A stretch of 64,000 nt of DNA from Cricetomys ansorgei (GCA_026225945.1 JAMJFZ010001133.1:186001-250000), one strand, 5' to 3'. Shown: positions 9,403 to 21,909, counted from the stretch's first letter. A program made the numbers and translations. Notes: generated by a model not told the origin, from the letters alone.

Positions 9403-12035
9403 AGAGGGCTTTATAGCTAGCTGTGACCACCTAAAGACTGTCAGTGGTCTGAGCAGTAGTGAAGCAGATGGCCTGTGTAGCAAGCCCTAGGTTGGTAGGT
9501 AGAGAGAAACCCCCAGAAACTCTATAGCTGTCCTCTTGCTTGTAGTAACATGGCCCTGGTCTTTCTGTTTCTGCTAACGACTGCTTCCATTTTAATACAA
9601 CCTGCAAGGGCCAGGTAAAGACAGCTAAGCCTTGGCTGTCAGATTCTCTTAGGAATACAGGGTTAGGTCCAACTATAACTTGGTCAAAGTACACACAGCC
9701 TTCCCAGGTTCATAAGGGAGCAGAAACAGTCTACAGAGAGACATGGAGAGACAGACAGAGGCAAAGAGAGACCGAGGAGAAAGGCAGAAGGTGATGTGTG
9801 AAGTCTTAATTATTAATTTCAGGTCTCTATGTGCCTGCAATGTTTCTGCCTTTGGATGTCAGAAACTTAGCATCTTAGCATCTGTATAAAACATTCTGAT
9901 TTGGCTTAAGAAAGGTCAGCAAATACCATCAGCATATGGTGTTGACTCTTGGTCCTTATCCTAATGTTTTTGAAATGTATTAATCCAGACTCTGAGGCCT
10001 GGGGAAGGTGCCTTTATATCTACAGTCAAAATCAGAGACAGAATGAAGGAATACATGCTCAATTGTTGGCTCGTTTGCAACTCAATTTCACAATACTTAG
10101 ACAGCTCAGGACCTCTTGCCCAGGGAATGGTGTCACCCACAGTGAGCTGGGTCTTCCCATATGCAGGGACATAACAATATATTGAGCAAAGAGAATTCTA
10201 ATTAAATTTTAAGTTGTGAAAACATGTCCAGGGGAAGATATTGGCCCAATGTCACACTGTATGTAAAGAGGGGAGGCGGGGGGAGGGTTAATATGCTTGG
10301 ACATATCTCTGTTTTCATTTATCCAGAGGCTTCCAGTTCAACTTCTTAGAGCCTAGTCCTATGAGGATATGCTCCAGGCCACCTGTGAATAGAGTATCAG
10401 GAAGGAAGACTCTCTGACCAGGTCTTTGATCCTGCGTTGATTGGGAGAATCCGTCTGCTTTGAATTGTATCACACTCCGGGTTTACTTAAAACTATTAAC
10501 TAAGAAAATGACTTAAGCTTCATAATTGCTTACTGACTACGGCAACATAATATTAACTCCAATGAAACGAGCAAATGAGGAAACCAGGCGCCCACAGGTT
10601 GAAAACAGCACCAAATTTGAAAGAGGACCCTCTCTCCCCACCAGGTCACAAGGCAAGATCTCAGAATGTCCAGTTTAAAGACCTGGCTGGCTTTGTCTTC
10701 CATGAGGAGGGCAGCACCTCATTCTAGAAGGTAGTCTGACGACAGAGAAAACCTTGGCTCTATGGACAAGCATGAGCAAAACAGCACTGGGAAAAATTAC
10801 CCGAGGTGGACCAACCATTTCCATGTGCTCTTCTTTCTCACACTACTTCAGGGGAACACCCACGTATCCCCTCTGTGGACAGCTCCCATATTGCTTCAAA
10901 GCTCGGTTTGATTCTGTGGCACTTGGCAGGAGTGATTCCATTCTGGTTTTGTCTGGTCTCCTGCACCTAGTGCAGGAGGCTGTTTAAAACAATGGCCGCC
11001 CTCAACTTCAACAGCTGCTATGTTCAGAGATATCCTAATGTGGACATCTCATGTCCATAGATGAATGGCAAGCCGGGCACTTTCCATCTATGTTTAAAAA
11101 AAAGAGAAATATATATGAGTCTGGAGCACCAAGAATGTTCTAGATGTGCTTGAGTGGTCTAGCAGATCATGGCTAAATGGGGTGTGAGCAAGATGGAGGC
11201 ATTTTAATAAAAGAAACTGAACAGAGCAAGGCAAAGCAAGCTTGGCTCTAGGCCGGAAGCTGGGCCTGCAGACTGAGGCTCTGACGAGTTCTAGGGCCAG
11301 GGAGATCGACACTTGACTGAGGCTCGGACCGGTTTCTGAGTTAAGGACATAGCCGTTCTGCGCAGCACCCATTGACAATGGGCTTTGTTGAGGTAGAGTC
11401 CACTTCATGCCTCTCCGTGTTGACTTCTCCCCAGGGACAGAGCTTCTCTTCCGCCACCAACCACACAGGGAAACAGCTCGAATGTCCTCAAGAGTTGGTG
11501 ACTGCGTTCTGTGGACACAGTTCCAAAGGGGTCACTAGACCAAAACCAACGTGTCAGCCCTTCAGAAAGACAAACAAATAGGAACCCGATTCTTTGGGGA
11601 AGAAACTGAGTGTCTAGCATCAGTAAATGAACAGCTATAGGGAGCTAGCTGACACCCAAGACCCAAGGCTACTGCTGTGCAAGACTTATACAACGGACTC
11701 ATTTGCTCCTCCTTGGGTTCCTGCAGATACAAGGGGCTCGATGACAGAAATGATGAACTCCCTTAGAAAGTGTCATTGCATGCTTCACTATACTTCCCTC
11801 CATTAAAAGGTGCCCATTGTCTTCATATTGAGCACAAATCAAATAAAGCCAAGCATCGATGATGATACTATTAAAATGGGCAAATAGAAGAAGGATGGAC
11901 ACTAAAAATTTTGTGAAATATTACTTTAAGTGGTACAGGCTCTTATTTTATAATTTTATCAAAATGATGTTAATGAAAGCAATACTTTGAGCAGAAAGTC
12001 ACTCATTTAAAACCATAATGCCAACCAGGAAGGCA
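9403..12035. other. 2.6 kb without recognised features
   Basis: Largely non-repeat by eye. It holds a GA-rich run (about 9718-9790), a G-rich patch (GGGGAGGCGGGGGGAGGG, 10269-10286) and an A run (11094-11103). The frame at 11094-11408 (104 codons, minus) and smaller ones show no motif. Confidence 0.4.
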
Positions 12036-12050
12036 CCACTAGGGGGAGCC
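12036..12050 (+). promoter_or_regulatory. Candidate CTCF-binding motif
   Basis: CCACTAGGGGGAGCC matches the CTCF core CCASYAGRKGGC with one mismatch (A in place of the last C) and sits in a locally CpG-bearing GC-rich patch (CCCGCGGCTCCCCTCGG). It is not inside a SINE. Confidence 0.4.
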
Positions 12051-12483
12051 CGCGGCTCCCCTCGGCTACTTGAGTCTCAGCGGTGAGGGGCCTTTCCCAG
12101 AGCGAGAGTAGATGGTTACACTTTGGTTGCCAAAAATGGGATGTAAGGGGATTTGAGGATAGGGACATAATTTTCCTTTCTCTACATCTACATGAAAGAA
12201 AGCACAGCCAGCCCATTTATAGAAATTAGCAGTAATCTGAAGTGATTTTCTGGAAAGGAAAAAAAAAATCAATTATTTAATAATCTAATGACAGAGAGAA
12301 TTGGTGGTGGGATGCATTGAAATGTGGTTTTTCCTCACTGGTGGGTGTTAAATATCTCCTTTCCCAGAATCTCTTCTGGGAAACCTGCAGCAGGGATGCA
12401 CTTAGTATGCTTGTCAATCACACAGAAAGTACAAATGAGCCACTGGAAGATTGTTTAAAGTGCACTCATCAATGCATACAAGT
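12051..12483. other. No recognised feature
   Basis: Unique-looking sequence between the CTCF-like motif and the SINE at 12484. It includes an A run near 12260. Confidence 0.4.
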
Positions 12484-12648
12484 GGGGCTGGAGCACTGGC
12501 TACTCCTGCAGAGGGCCCGGGTTCAGTTCCCAGGACTCACATGGAGGCTCCCAACCACTGGAACTCTATTACCAGGGCATCTTTGTGGACATCAAGCCTG
12601 CGCACATGTAAACACACACACACGCGCACACACACACACACACACAGA
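12484..12648 (+). mobile_element. B2/B3-type SINE, head shortened
   Basis: GGGGCTGGAGCACTGGCTACTC lacks about 20 bp of the usual head. It continues with AGGGCCCGGGTTCAGTTCCC, CACATGGAGGCTCCCAACCA and a long (CA)n tail with CGCG (12610-12646). Confidence 0.8.
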
Positions 12649-12826
12649 GTTTTAATTATTGACTGCAGTCAGTCATTCTTCTTTGTTGAATTAGTCCTAA
12701 AACCATAAGTCTTGATTTAATTATAATCATTACATATCTCATATTTACACTGTATGACCAGGCCACGCATCATCACCATGACAGACTGCAAAGACTGAAT
12801 GTCACTGAAAAGTCTCTTCACCTTCC
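12649..12826. other. Spacer without recognised feature
   Basis: Short unique spacer. Its last six bases, CCTTCC, form the left half of the probable target duplication of the LTR that follows. Confidence 0.4.
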
Positions 12827-13391
12827 TGTAGCTGGTAGCGAGTGTGTCAGTCCACAAAGAAGACAAGGAGACACTTTCATAGATGCAAACCCTGCCAGAC
12901 CTCAGCAAGGGAACTGTCTGTCATGGCAAACTCCATACTGGACAGTGGAACCTTGATTGTATGATCTTGGGGATTTTATTAATACAGAAGCTCCTCAGGT
13001 ATTGGATTGATATAAAACCTCTGTCCCCTCATCCAAAGGCCTATTTGCATAATGAAGGAAACCTGTAGCTTAGTCTCATCCCACAATCCTTCAGCAGCAG
13101 AGCTATGTCACATATATGAGCTCAAGGCCTAAGGGAAGTGTTCTCTCCTTATTGTCCAAGACCGTGGGAGAGGCACCACAAGAATTCCTCCACAGCAACT
13201 TTGCTCTTCCACAATGACTCTGCCAGAGAGCAGTGAGCAGGTGCAGGTCATGAGAAAGCAGCCACCTTAATCACAGATTTACACAAAGTCAGCACCTGTA
13301 GAGAATATAAACTGCAAAGGTTTACGCAGTCCTTCCCCCAACAGTGTACAAAACAATTAATCATAAACATAACTAGAGATAAACTTCAACA
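12827..13391 (-). mobile_element. Solo LTR, family A, copy 4 (reverse orientation)
   Basis: Reads on the minus strand TGTTGAAGTTTATCTC.. (from 13391), ..GTACACTGTTGGGGGAAGG.., ..GAGGTCTGGCAGGGTTTGCA.., ending ..CCAGCTACA (12827). This matches copy 2 at 3456, including its long middle segment with CAAGGCCTAAGGGAAGTG. Flanks are CCTTCC (12821-12826) and TCTTCC (13392-13397), a 6-bp target duplication with one mismatch, as expected of class II ERVs. About 565 bp. Confidence 0.75.
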
Positions 13392-14625
13392 TCTTCCTCT
13401 GCATACTCCCCTTCCTCCCCATTCCCCACTGTCCTTCTCCAAATATGCACTCACCTTTCTTCTGGTCTACTAATTAGCCTGTGCTTCCTATATGAATTCC
13501 TTTGACATGCCCCAGGCTCTGCCTTTCAATTCTTCCCAGTTCACTTGTTTTATTGTTGAGGGCTATCTGAGACACTGGCATATAATAGGACGTACTCTTC
13601 TGTTCATTTGCTGAGAAACATTTGGTGTTTTTCGTGCAGTAGAGGTCATTACAGAGAAAGCTTCTGTGAGTGCTTATGAGTTAATCTCTGTAGGAACAGA
13701 TATTTTCTCTTGAAACATTGCCTGTGAGTGTGACGGCTGCTTCCTCAGAACAGTCACGTGGCTGTGTATGCATATACAAAAGCATGTATATTAGTTTCGT
13801 AATTAATAAAAGCCATTATGATCACAAGTTAATCTAAATTAGAGAAATATAAACTTGGCCTTTGCTTCTACTTAATAACACAGGTGCTTTTCAACTTACA
13901 CTGGAGTGCGTCCTGGTAATCCAGTATTGGAAAATATACATCTGTTCTGTGGTTGAACTACCTAACTTACAGAACGTGCAAAGTGAATCTAGACTACTTC
14001 AAATCCTCAGGGCACTACCTAAGCCTACAGTTGGCAGAGTCGTCTATGGCAAAGCCTGTCTTATTACTTTTAATAGCTGCTGCCTAGCCTGCTGCCAGGG
14101 CTTGACCTTCCTGATTATGTGACTGACAGGGGTGAGACAGAGCTGGCCATCATAGGAAGCGATCATTGTTAACATCTGAAGTGTGGTTTCATCTGAATGC
14201 ATTCCACTTCTGCTGCAAAGCTCAGAAGTTTGAGCATCATAACCTGGGACCATCAGCACACCACCCTGTATTGTAATGTCGAGTTTATCTCCTGTGTACT
14301 GCAGAGGATCAGAAAGAAATTCATCATCACTAACATCAGGCTACTTATGTTAAATGACTTAAGTAAGCAGCGTTGGGTAATTTATGGCAAAAGAAAGGAA
14401 TGAATATGATTTTTACTTTGCCAAAAACCAAATGTCATGAGGCTCCCCAAGAATGAAAGTGGCTTGGGGTTTCTCGTAAGTGTGTCACCTTTGCTTATGA
14501 CAAATGCGCATCTCAAGAAAAATAAGAGTGGATTCTGCTTTAGTGTTCTGTCCCAAATTCAGTCACGTGTTCTCATTTCAGATCGAAAAAAAATGCAGGT
14601 GTTGTATTTCGAGCGGTGAGATTCC
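13392..14625. other. No recognised feature
   Basis: AT-rich, apparently non-repeat DNA. Frames of 60-86 codons have no recognised domains. Confidence 0.4.
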
Positions 14626-15090
14626 TTGAGAGGCATCTCCGGTTCCACACCGCTTTCCAGAAGCAAGAGCTCTCTCGTTCGTTTTCAGTCATGGTCTGGG
14701 CTCAAACAAGTTTTGCTGGAAGTTGAAGTTGTATCCTATAATTTGGTGGGGGAATCTCTTTATGATTTCAAAATAATGAAAGCACACAACAAGAAAGCCT
14801 TCAATGTTTTGAAACATTTCATTTCTTACCAGCCATGTGGTCTCATAAGCTATTCCCTCATAAGGCATATTGACACATATGTTTTCAAGGTTCAAGGCAA
14901 ATTTAAACTAATGCTTGTAAGATACTTAGAAAATCGGTCACACAATACACAACCAATACAAACATGTGTGTTCTCAAGTACTGTGAACACGTGTGAGATT
15001 GATGTATGCATGTTTCATTGGGAGCAAAAATATGAGCAGGGAAACCTATTTAGAAACTGTCCCAATTTTATCATCTACAAACTCCTGTGA
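14626..15090 (+). other. Longest non-repeat open frame (154 codons), not called as a gene
   Basis: An ATG-initiated frame of 154 codons with TGA stop. The product has a basic, serine-rich start and no signal peptide, membrane segment, cysteine pattern or family motif I recognise. The start context (TGAGATTCCTTGAGAGGC..) shows no promoter or CpG island. The base composition resembles the flanks. One or so stop-free stretch of this length is expected by chance in six frames over 64 kb, so I treat it as incidental unless conservation or transcript data say otherwise. Confidence 0.15.
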
Positions 15091-15220
15091 AAGAGCCGTG
15101 GGCTTGCTGTGATAACAGTTGATATTTTATACCTCTTCAGACTCCCAGCTATTGGAAAAGTTTCCCAGATTTCCGGAGAACTTCTGTGACTTCTGTAATG
15201 GCTTCTGAAGCCTCACTGAG

Positions 15221-15538
15221 TTACTTACTTTTCTTGTCACTGGGAGAGAATCTCTGACAGGAGCAACTTAAGAGAGGAAATATTTACTGGGGTTCATGGT
15301 TTGAAAAGCGCCATCCGTCATGGTGGGAACAGTCTGTAGATGCAGGCAGCAGACACGTGGTAGGTATGCCTCTCTCAGCAGCCATGTGGGGGCACAAATG
15401 ACTTTGATCCCTTAGGTCTGCACCCCAGTCAACCATTTTCTCCAGCTAGACTCCACTTCCTAAAGGTTCCCTTAACAGCACCCCAGTTCCAACACGGCCC
15501 AACCGTGGATCTCTTTGCTAACACCATAAACTATGATG
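15221..15538 (-). mobile_element. Rodent MaLR/ERVL-type solo LTR
   Basis: Plus strand shows the reverse complement of the LTR series: TCTGACAGGAGCAACTTAAGAGAGGAAA, TTCATGGTTTGAAAAGCG, CATCCGTCATGGTGGGAA, CACTTCCTAAAGGTTCCC, ACAGCACCCCAGTTCC. The order is that of ORR1/MT-like LTRs. Diverged and interrupted. Confidence 0.68.
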
Positions 15539-16112
15539 GTGACAGATGTTAAAATGATCTGTATTTTGCTCTTTAATTTATGATTTATTTAAATGTCTGA
15601 TCATGTATTTTTACTGGAAACATGTATTTTATCAAAATAAGATGAGCCTCTGCATAATAACCCTGGGTTTATTGGAAAATAAAGTACTTACTTAAATAAT
15701 AATACTTCACTAAATTAATGAAAATGACCAAGATGGCTGAAGATCGTGTGTTGACCAGGAACAAGCTGAAGCCTTGTGGTAGGAGGGATTGATTCAGTCT
15801 CCGCTAGTCACTGAGCTGCTTTGCAGTGTGAGCAGAAGTCTGCTACTTCAGGCCCGGCCAGGGATAGTGGGTAGGCCTCTCCACCTGAAACTCCCAGTCT
15901 ATGGCTTTTAGAAAAAAATCTAGAACACTCTAGAAAAGTGTTTCACCTAATACGGAATATTCCTGTGTAATACATGTGACCGCCATTGAGTTCTACTCTA
16001 AGGGTATGGTAGAGGACAAAGCAAGCACATCGTACAGGAGTACAGAGTCCACACTGGTGTTGGAGGTGGTGAGATGCACAGACTATACAGTAAGACATTC
16101 AAGGACCCCACT
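15539..16112. other. No recognised feature
   Basis: AT-rich unique-looking stretch. No repeat or coding signal was recognised. Confidence 0.4.
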
Positions 16113-16290
16113 GTGGGTGTGGCTCAACGGGTAGAGTATTTGCCTAGCACGCATGAAGCGTGAGTTCAATCCCCAGCACTGCAGAAACAGCATGGTGGTA
16201 CTTGCCTATAATCCTGACACTTGGTTAAATTCCAAGTTCAAGGACAGCCTGAGCTAGATGAGACCCTGAATAAAAAACAACAAAAACATT
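16113..16290 (+). mobile_element. B4-type (ID-B1) SINE
   Basis: ID-like head GTGTGGCTCAACGGGTAGAG..GCCTAGCACGC, B box GAGTTCAATCCCCAGCACTG, then a B1-like half CATGGTGGTACTTGCCTATAA..AAGGACAGCCTGAGCTAGATG..ACCCTGAATAAAAAAC. Confidence 0.82.
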
Positions 16291-16299
16291 TGTTAAGTT

Positions 16300-16430
16300 T
16301 GTCAAAGATCAGGCTCCAGCCCCAGCACGCCCTGGTCCTCTGTCTCCATGTAAAATACGAATAGTAATAGTTTCCACAGTTGCATGAGGCTGTGGTGACT
16401 AAGGCTTGGAACACAGCTCGGAGTTAATAT
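16300..16430 (+). mobile_element. MIR fragment
   Basis: CTCTGTCTCCATGTAAAATACGAATAGTAATAG-type core followed by GCATGAGGCTGTGGTGACTAAGG and GGAACACAGC. This is the order of MIR (fraction of TGTAAAATGGGRATAATAATAG..GAACANNGCCTGG). An ancient mammalian SINE. Confidence 0.6.
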
Positions 16431-17799
16431 TGTACTAATATTCTATTCAGTTTACCACTAGCGGAAAATCTATTCACTCAGTGTCCACAAAGCGCTTTCC
16501 ACAGGTCAGCTTTTGAGAGATTCATCAGGACACAAGACACCTCCTTGGTGACTTCTACATTTGATTTTCAATGCCCCCCTTCCATTTTTTTCTAGACCAC
16601 TGTTGCTGTTTTAGAACAGCTTAAGGGGAATGGCGGCCCTGGAGGGACTCCCAAGCATGCACACTGCCTTTCTGTGTTAGGCGACAGTGTTTACACCCAG
16701 CTCTTTACCTTGGGTAGGCACATGCATGGACGTACCAGACTGTGAGAATTAAAAATCCAGTTCTCTACAGGGTGGTTCTTCTTTCTAGGATCTATCTCGC
16801 CTGTCTCCTCGGCTGGTGAGTCTTGGGTCACCTGCTCAGGCTGAAGAGCCAGCATTCCCTTCTTGCTTTCTGTGTTTCTCCCTCTCATCTTATTTCTATT
16901 TTTCAGACGTGATCCTTCCCCTCTCCCCAAATTATTGAAACGTTCATAGAGTGCGTAATCCTCCTCACTAGTCAGGATTCCCAGGCATACCTGGGCTCCC
17001 TGCCAGCTGATCTGATGCCTCCTAGCCACCTGTGTCACAGCTGCTCCAAGAATCCCCTAAACAAAGCTTGGCAGGGCTCTGCACAGCCCATTGGATAAGG
17101 TTGCATATCTCTACTGCAGCATCCAGCCCGGAGGCCAGCCTCATGTGTGCGGCTCCACATCTGTGAGAAAGCCAAGCGGCCCCACTGTGTGAGTATATGA
17201 CTTTTCCCATGAGCGTGGCGCTTGGTCCTCTCTCTCACTATCTAACCAGCTGCTGGAAGGACCTATTCAGATGGACCCTACTCACTGGGTCTTAGAAAGA
17301 AGCCTGCCTGAAGCCTAGAATGGGTTAAGCACCCCTTACCAGGCCCCTCAGGCACCAGATTTTAGTATTTTGGGTTTCCAGGCAAAATTGTTCTTGATCG
17401 TCCTCCATAATATTAGACTGAATAACTGGAATATACTAGACTGGATTGGGATGTTTATAATCAATAGTGAATCAGTTGTTCAAATTGACACCATCTGGTG
17501 AGGCACACTGCAGTTCTGAAGTTGTGGACAATAGAGACGTGACTTGCTGGCTCAGGCTCCCTGTCTGTAAGATACTCCACTGGCCTAGCTTCTCCTGAGA
17601 ACTCCCTGTATCCACTCTGTGTGGGCAAAGTGGGCAACATCTAAGTGTCAGGTTGAAGTCTAGTCCATTGTTTATCTGTGGCTGGCACCTCCACTGTCAA
17701 AAAGCTTTCTCAGCTTTAGGTGTTGCTTGAAAGTCTCGGTAATTCGGACTCTTGGCAATGAGGTGTCCTAACAGACTAGCAAAAGCTCAAAGGCTTTCA
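16431..17799. other. No recognised feature
   Basis: Unique-looking sequence. The 115-codon minus frame (16691-17038) and the overlapping frames at 17022-17238 carry no recognised domain. Confidence 0.4.
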
Positions 17800-17945
17800 T
17801 ATTGCTCTGCATGTGTATCTGTATATACGTGTCTATGTATGTGTGTGTGGTATGTGCTTGTGTGGTATGTGTCTGTGTCCACACATTTGTCTCTGTGCAC
17901 ATGTGTCTATGTATGTCTGGTATGTGCACATGCTATGTTTTTATG
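17800..17945 (+). repeat. Degenerate TG-rich tract
   Basis: A decayed run of TGTGTGTATGTG/TGGTATGTG words. It accounts for the three overlapping valine/cysteine/tyrosine-rich frames here. Confidence 0.7.
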
Positions 17946-19289
17946 TGGATGAGTTGTGTATATTTCAATATCCACTCCCTGCTCCAAGCAGCCTCAGAGT
18001 TGCTTAGTTTGAAAGAATATCTAAGACATCATTAAATCTTGCTGAGAAATTTGAGTCAATCTGTGTTTCCAAATAAATATTTTTGACTAGGACAATCCAT
18101 TGCTTTTGTTCTGACCTTAATAAGCTTGTTTTCTCTTTCCTGCATGCTTTAGAACTCATATTCCCCGAAGCAGGGTGGAGAGAGTCTCCTATGGAGGAGA
18201 CAGTGTGAACACACATGCTTGTATTAAATGCTTAGAGTCTGAAGATATATGGTGTGGGTCTTGTTTCAGTGTTTTGAGTATGTCCTCCAGAAGTGCAGTT
18301 TTGTGTTAATGACATGCATATGCCTGTACTTGGTATATTGAAAATGTTGCTAAGAATATTTGGTCCAAAAGACAATGTGAAGTCCCAGAAAGCATTGGGC
18401 AATCACATTATGGGCTTTATTGAATAGGTCTATTAAAGTGAACTCTGCAGGATAGTTAAACACACATTTCAGAGTCCTCAGAGGATTCTGGAGATCCAGT
18501 CCCAACAGCATTTCCCACGCTCAAGGCCTTTTTCAAGCCAACTGGCCAGGTGTTCTGACTCTCCTGGAGGAAATGCATCTGCGTGGAAATGCTCAGCTGG
18601 TCTGAATGATGTGCATGCGTGTGTTTGTATTCTGATTCCAACAATGTATCTGGGGGAGTTGATGCATTTGCTTCTTTCCCATAGCAAATCTAATTTGGCA
18701 AATTTTCTGAATCGTTTTCTCTTGTTTCTCAGAGTTATATTTTATCATCAGACAGAATGTTGGAGGAGACATTTCCTCCTTAATTATGTAACATACAGAG
18801 GAGAATATTACGTGAGCTTAAAGTTTGTCAGATCGTAACTACTTAGCAGACAGCAAGATGATCTTTAATGGCTACTAAATATTCTTAATACCAAGCAGAA
18901 CGTATCAGCTACTAAGCCCCATATCATTTCTGGAAACAGAAATCATTTGTGGAAACAGAAATGAGCATGGGAACAGAGGAAATGGAGGAGGGATTGTTCC
19001 AGGAACTCATTTCAAATTGCAAGACTTTGCAATTGAAGATGAAGTGTTCGCATGAGAAGATAGGAAGAAAACTAGGCTGAGTGGCGTGAATATTCTCATA
19101 TTCCGAGTTACAATCCCCCTTTCAGCTGCCGTTACTGGTAAAAGAGCTGGGCTTACATTTAACTTTTTCTATTTCAGTCAGCATTTCTCACTCACTAGTG
19201 CGGCTCTTCTAACTGACTCCCCGACAGCCACTGTGAGCACCATCTGTATAGCAACTCCGCACTGTTTGTTTACTTCATTGTGTTGTTTA
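17946..19289. other. Unique-looking sequence with a 19-bp tandem at 18925
   Basis: No SINE, LTR or gene was recognised. At 18925-18962 a 19-bp unit, CATTTCTGGAAACAGAAAT, is repeated once with a single change. Each unit is itself close to an inverted repeat. Confidence 0.4.
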
Positions 19290-19595
19290 TTGTGTGTGTG
19301 CATTTTAACTGGTGTGCAGGGGTGTGTGTGTGTGTGTGTGTGTGTAGAGGCCAGAAGACAACTCCAGTTGTCCTTCCTCAGTCATTCCCCACCTCTTCTA
19401 CAGCTGGAGCTAGCCCAGCATGCTATAGGCCAGCTGGTCAGGAAGCTCAGGGATCCTCCTGTCCCTGCTCCTAGGTTCTGAGATTACAAGTATGCACCAG
19501 CATGCCCAGTTTTTTTGCATGGGTTCTGAGGACCAAGTTCAGGTCCACGTACCTGCGCAGAAAGCACTTTACTGACTGAGTTGTCCCCAGCTCAG
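19290..19595 (-). mobile_element. Composite rodent SINE, reverse orientation
   Basis: (TG)n (19320-19346), then GAGGCCAGAAGACAACTCC, GGGATCCTCCTGTCCCTGC, TTCTGAGATTACAAGTATGC, CATGGGTTCTGAGGACCAAG and CACTTTACTGACTGAGTTG, ending at CCCCAGCTC. This is the reverse complement of a tRNA-head plus B1-like composite with a CA-rich 3' tail. It explains the 131-codon frame at 19086-19481. Confidence 0.75.
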
Positions 19596-20939
19596 TGTCA
19601 CGCTAAGTCCGGTGTATCTGGTTTTCTCACCCTCACAGGTCCCTGTCTTTTACTATCTCACCTTGTGGACTTCATCCTGACACTAAAACGGGATCCTGCG
19701 TCTTAGCCTCTCATCCCGACGTCACTTCCGAAGCTCTCCTGGAGACACGGCAGCTTCTCTTACCTTCCATATCGTTTCTTGGTGTCCATCTTCCATGGGG
19801 TTCAGGCAAATGTGGGATGTTAGCAGCACTTGCTCGTCCTCCGTGGAGACTTTTTACAGCCTATTGTAAAATGCAAATGACGGACTCCAAACTGAACTCA
19901 GAGCAGGGACACGTCCCATGTGGAACTTTTAAAAAAATGGTAGCATTTGGTGCTCCTCCTGACAAATGGTTAGCATCCCATAAAAATGGGACGTTTTCCT
20001 GATTAAAATCAGGTCTGTTAATCCTGAGTTGGGAGGGAGCTTTGTGGAAAACAACTGTTGTGTGGTGAGTTTCTGGGTCTGACTGCTGGACAGGAGTACA
20101 TACTAATCCTAGACTTTGACTCAAAGGCAGCTGACACTGGATGGCCGGCTCAGAAGAATCCTCTCCAGCCTGGGGGAGTGGTAGCTGCCCCACGGGTTGT
20201 ACTCAGGGTTGGTGACTCGTGTTGCTATGTGTGCCAGCAGCAGTTAGTGGGGGACTTACAAGGGCAGAGACCCGACAGGGCTTTGGGGAATGCAGGTTGA
20301 ATAATTCCCAAGACCGGTCTCAGTCACCTTCAGACCACAGCTCTGAAATAGTAGCCTTTGGGGCTCCTGACAGCAGGGATGTTGGGAACGTGATCTGCAC
20401 ACACACTCAGCCCTTCTAGGAAAGGAGTGCATTAACGATGGGTTGTCCTACTAATCACCCCCATACACATTTAATTATTTACTTCTAAGAATACTGAGAG
20501 GCTAAACATGGGTATGACAGAATAATAGTTTTTGTTTTATTCTGACAGTAAGACCAAATAATGTGGTAGCTACTTTACCCACCTCATTCCCGCAATCCAG
20601 CTAACCTGGCCTCATGGCCTACCAGCTTCTGAGTCCATTGCCTGTTTAGAACATAAGCATGTGATAATTTCCCACTTAAAAATAATATGCATTCAAAGTA
20701 AAATTTTAGTTCTCATATAGAAACTTAAAATGGCAATCATTTTTAAAAGATTCACCAGTTTGAAGAGTCTTAGCATCTACTAGACATCCTCCAGTTCTCA
20801 TGCTGCTCAGTTTTTTCCACTGCAGAAATATTTCTCTCTGTAGGTACTGGTCATTAAAGATTTAAATAATATGGAAATATACAGAAATGATCTCATAAAA
20901 TGTTTTTAAATGCCTAATGCAATTAAGAAATTGACCAGG
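19596..20939. other. No recognised feature
   Basis: Somewhat GC-richer than the surroundings between 19630 and 20400, with opposed 60-110 codon frames at 19817-20419. No domain, splice-bounded exon or repeat could be assigned. Confidence 0.35.
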
Positions 20940-21064
20940 GCTGAAAATATATAAATGCTGTGTGTGTATATATACACATACATATATATGCATATCTATT
21001 TGCATATGTACAAATGTATAAATAAGTATGCATATATGTGCTTGTGGGTAGATAGATAGAAAAT
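20940..21064. repeat. Mixed TATA/CATA/TGCATA-rich tract
   Basis: A low-complexity run of TATATACACATACATATATATGCATAT-type words ending GATAGATAGA. A decayed compound microsatellite. Confidence 0.7.
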
Positions 21065-21909
21065 ATCAATAAAGCAAGTACAAATTAAGAATGCCGAGTA
21101 TGAATCCACAAGCTGCATGTAGTTGTTAAAAATTAATGTGGTTTATTTTATGAAAGGTTGAATTATTCAATTTTAGAATATTGAAATGAGGTACAAAATA
21201 ATGTGAGATGTCTTCCTATTGAACATAGTGTTATTACTTTGTTAAGACTAGGGCCTTCTTAATCCATAAATAGCCTAAGATATTGCTTATTTTTCATGCC
21301 ATGCTGCACCTGTGTATTGTTGATACTGTTTTACACAAACATATCATTAGTGTACTTACATCGGTAATATGGACCAGTTGAAGCTGATTTTCCTACATAC
21401 ATCACAACACTGCACCATGGGTTCTTGTTTGTTTTCTCATTTATTTCCAAAGGCTCACTCAGTCTCTAAGCAGAACCTTGGTGTGAAGCAGCTGGGTATC
21501 CTTTTACAAATTGTTGTAGATTGGGTCTAGGAGAAAATAACAAAGTGTAAAGAATTTCAACAGATGATTTTTCATGGAAAAAGACACTCTGAATGAGCTT
21601 CCTGTCCTCCTGTGTCTGTTCTGTGGTGACTCTGTGGCCTGGGGTGGCCAAGGAGCATACACACTGAGCCCATCTCATGCTGGGTGAGTAGCCCTGAGCT
21701 TGGGGAAAGTCTGGGTATATAAGAGGGACTGACAGCAAAATAGTTCAGCCTTGCCTAGACAGTACAACCACACTCACCAGGAAAAAATAAGCTTGGTGCC
21801 AAAGAGACAAGAAGAGAGGACGCTGCCTGATTTAAACCTTAGTCTTTTATCTTTCTATAAGCAGAAAGAGAAGAAGAAGCAGAGTATGGAGTAAGAAGAG
21901 GAGGAGAGT
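21065..21909. other. No recognised feature
   Basis: AT-rich to about 21460, then unique-looking. A 90-codon minus frame (21466-21738) has no motif. The purine-rich region starts near 21860, interrupted by single pyrimidines. Confidence 0.4.

Noticed and set aside
19086..19481. 131-codon plus frame
   Set aside because: Its second half is the GT tail and body of a reverse composite SINE, giving the VCVCVCV stretch.
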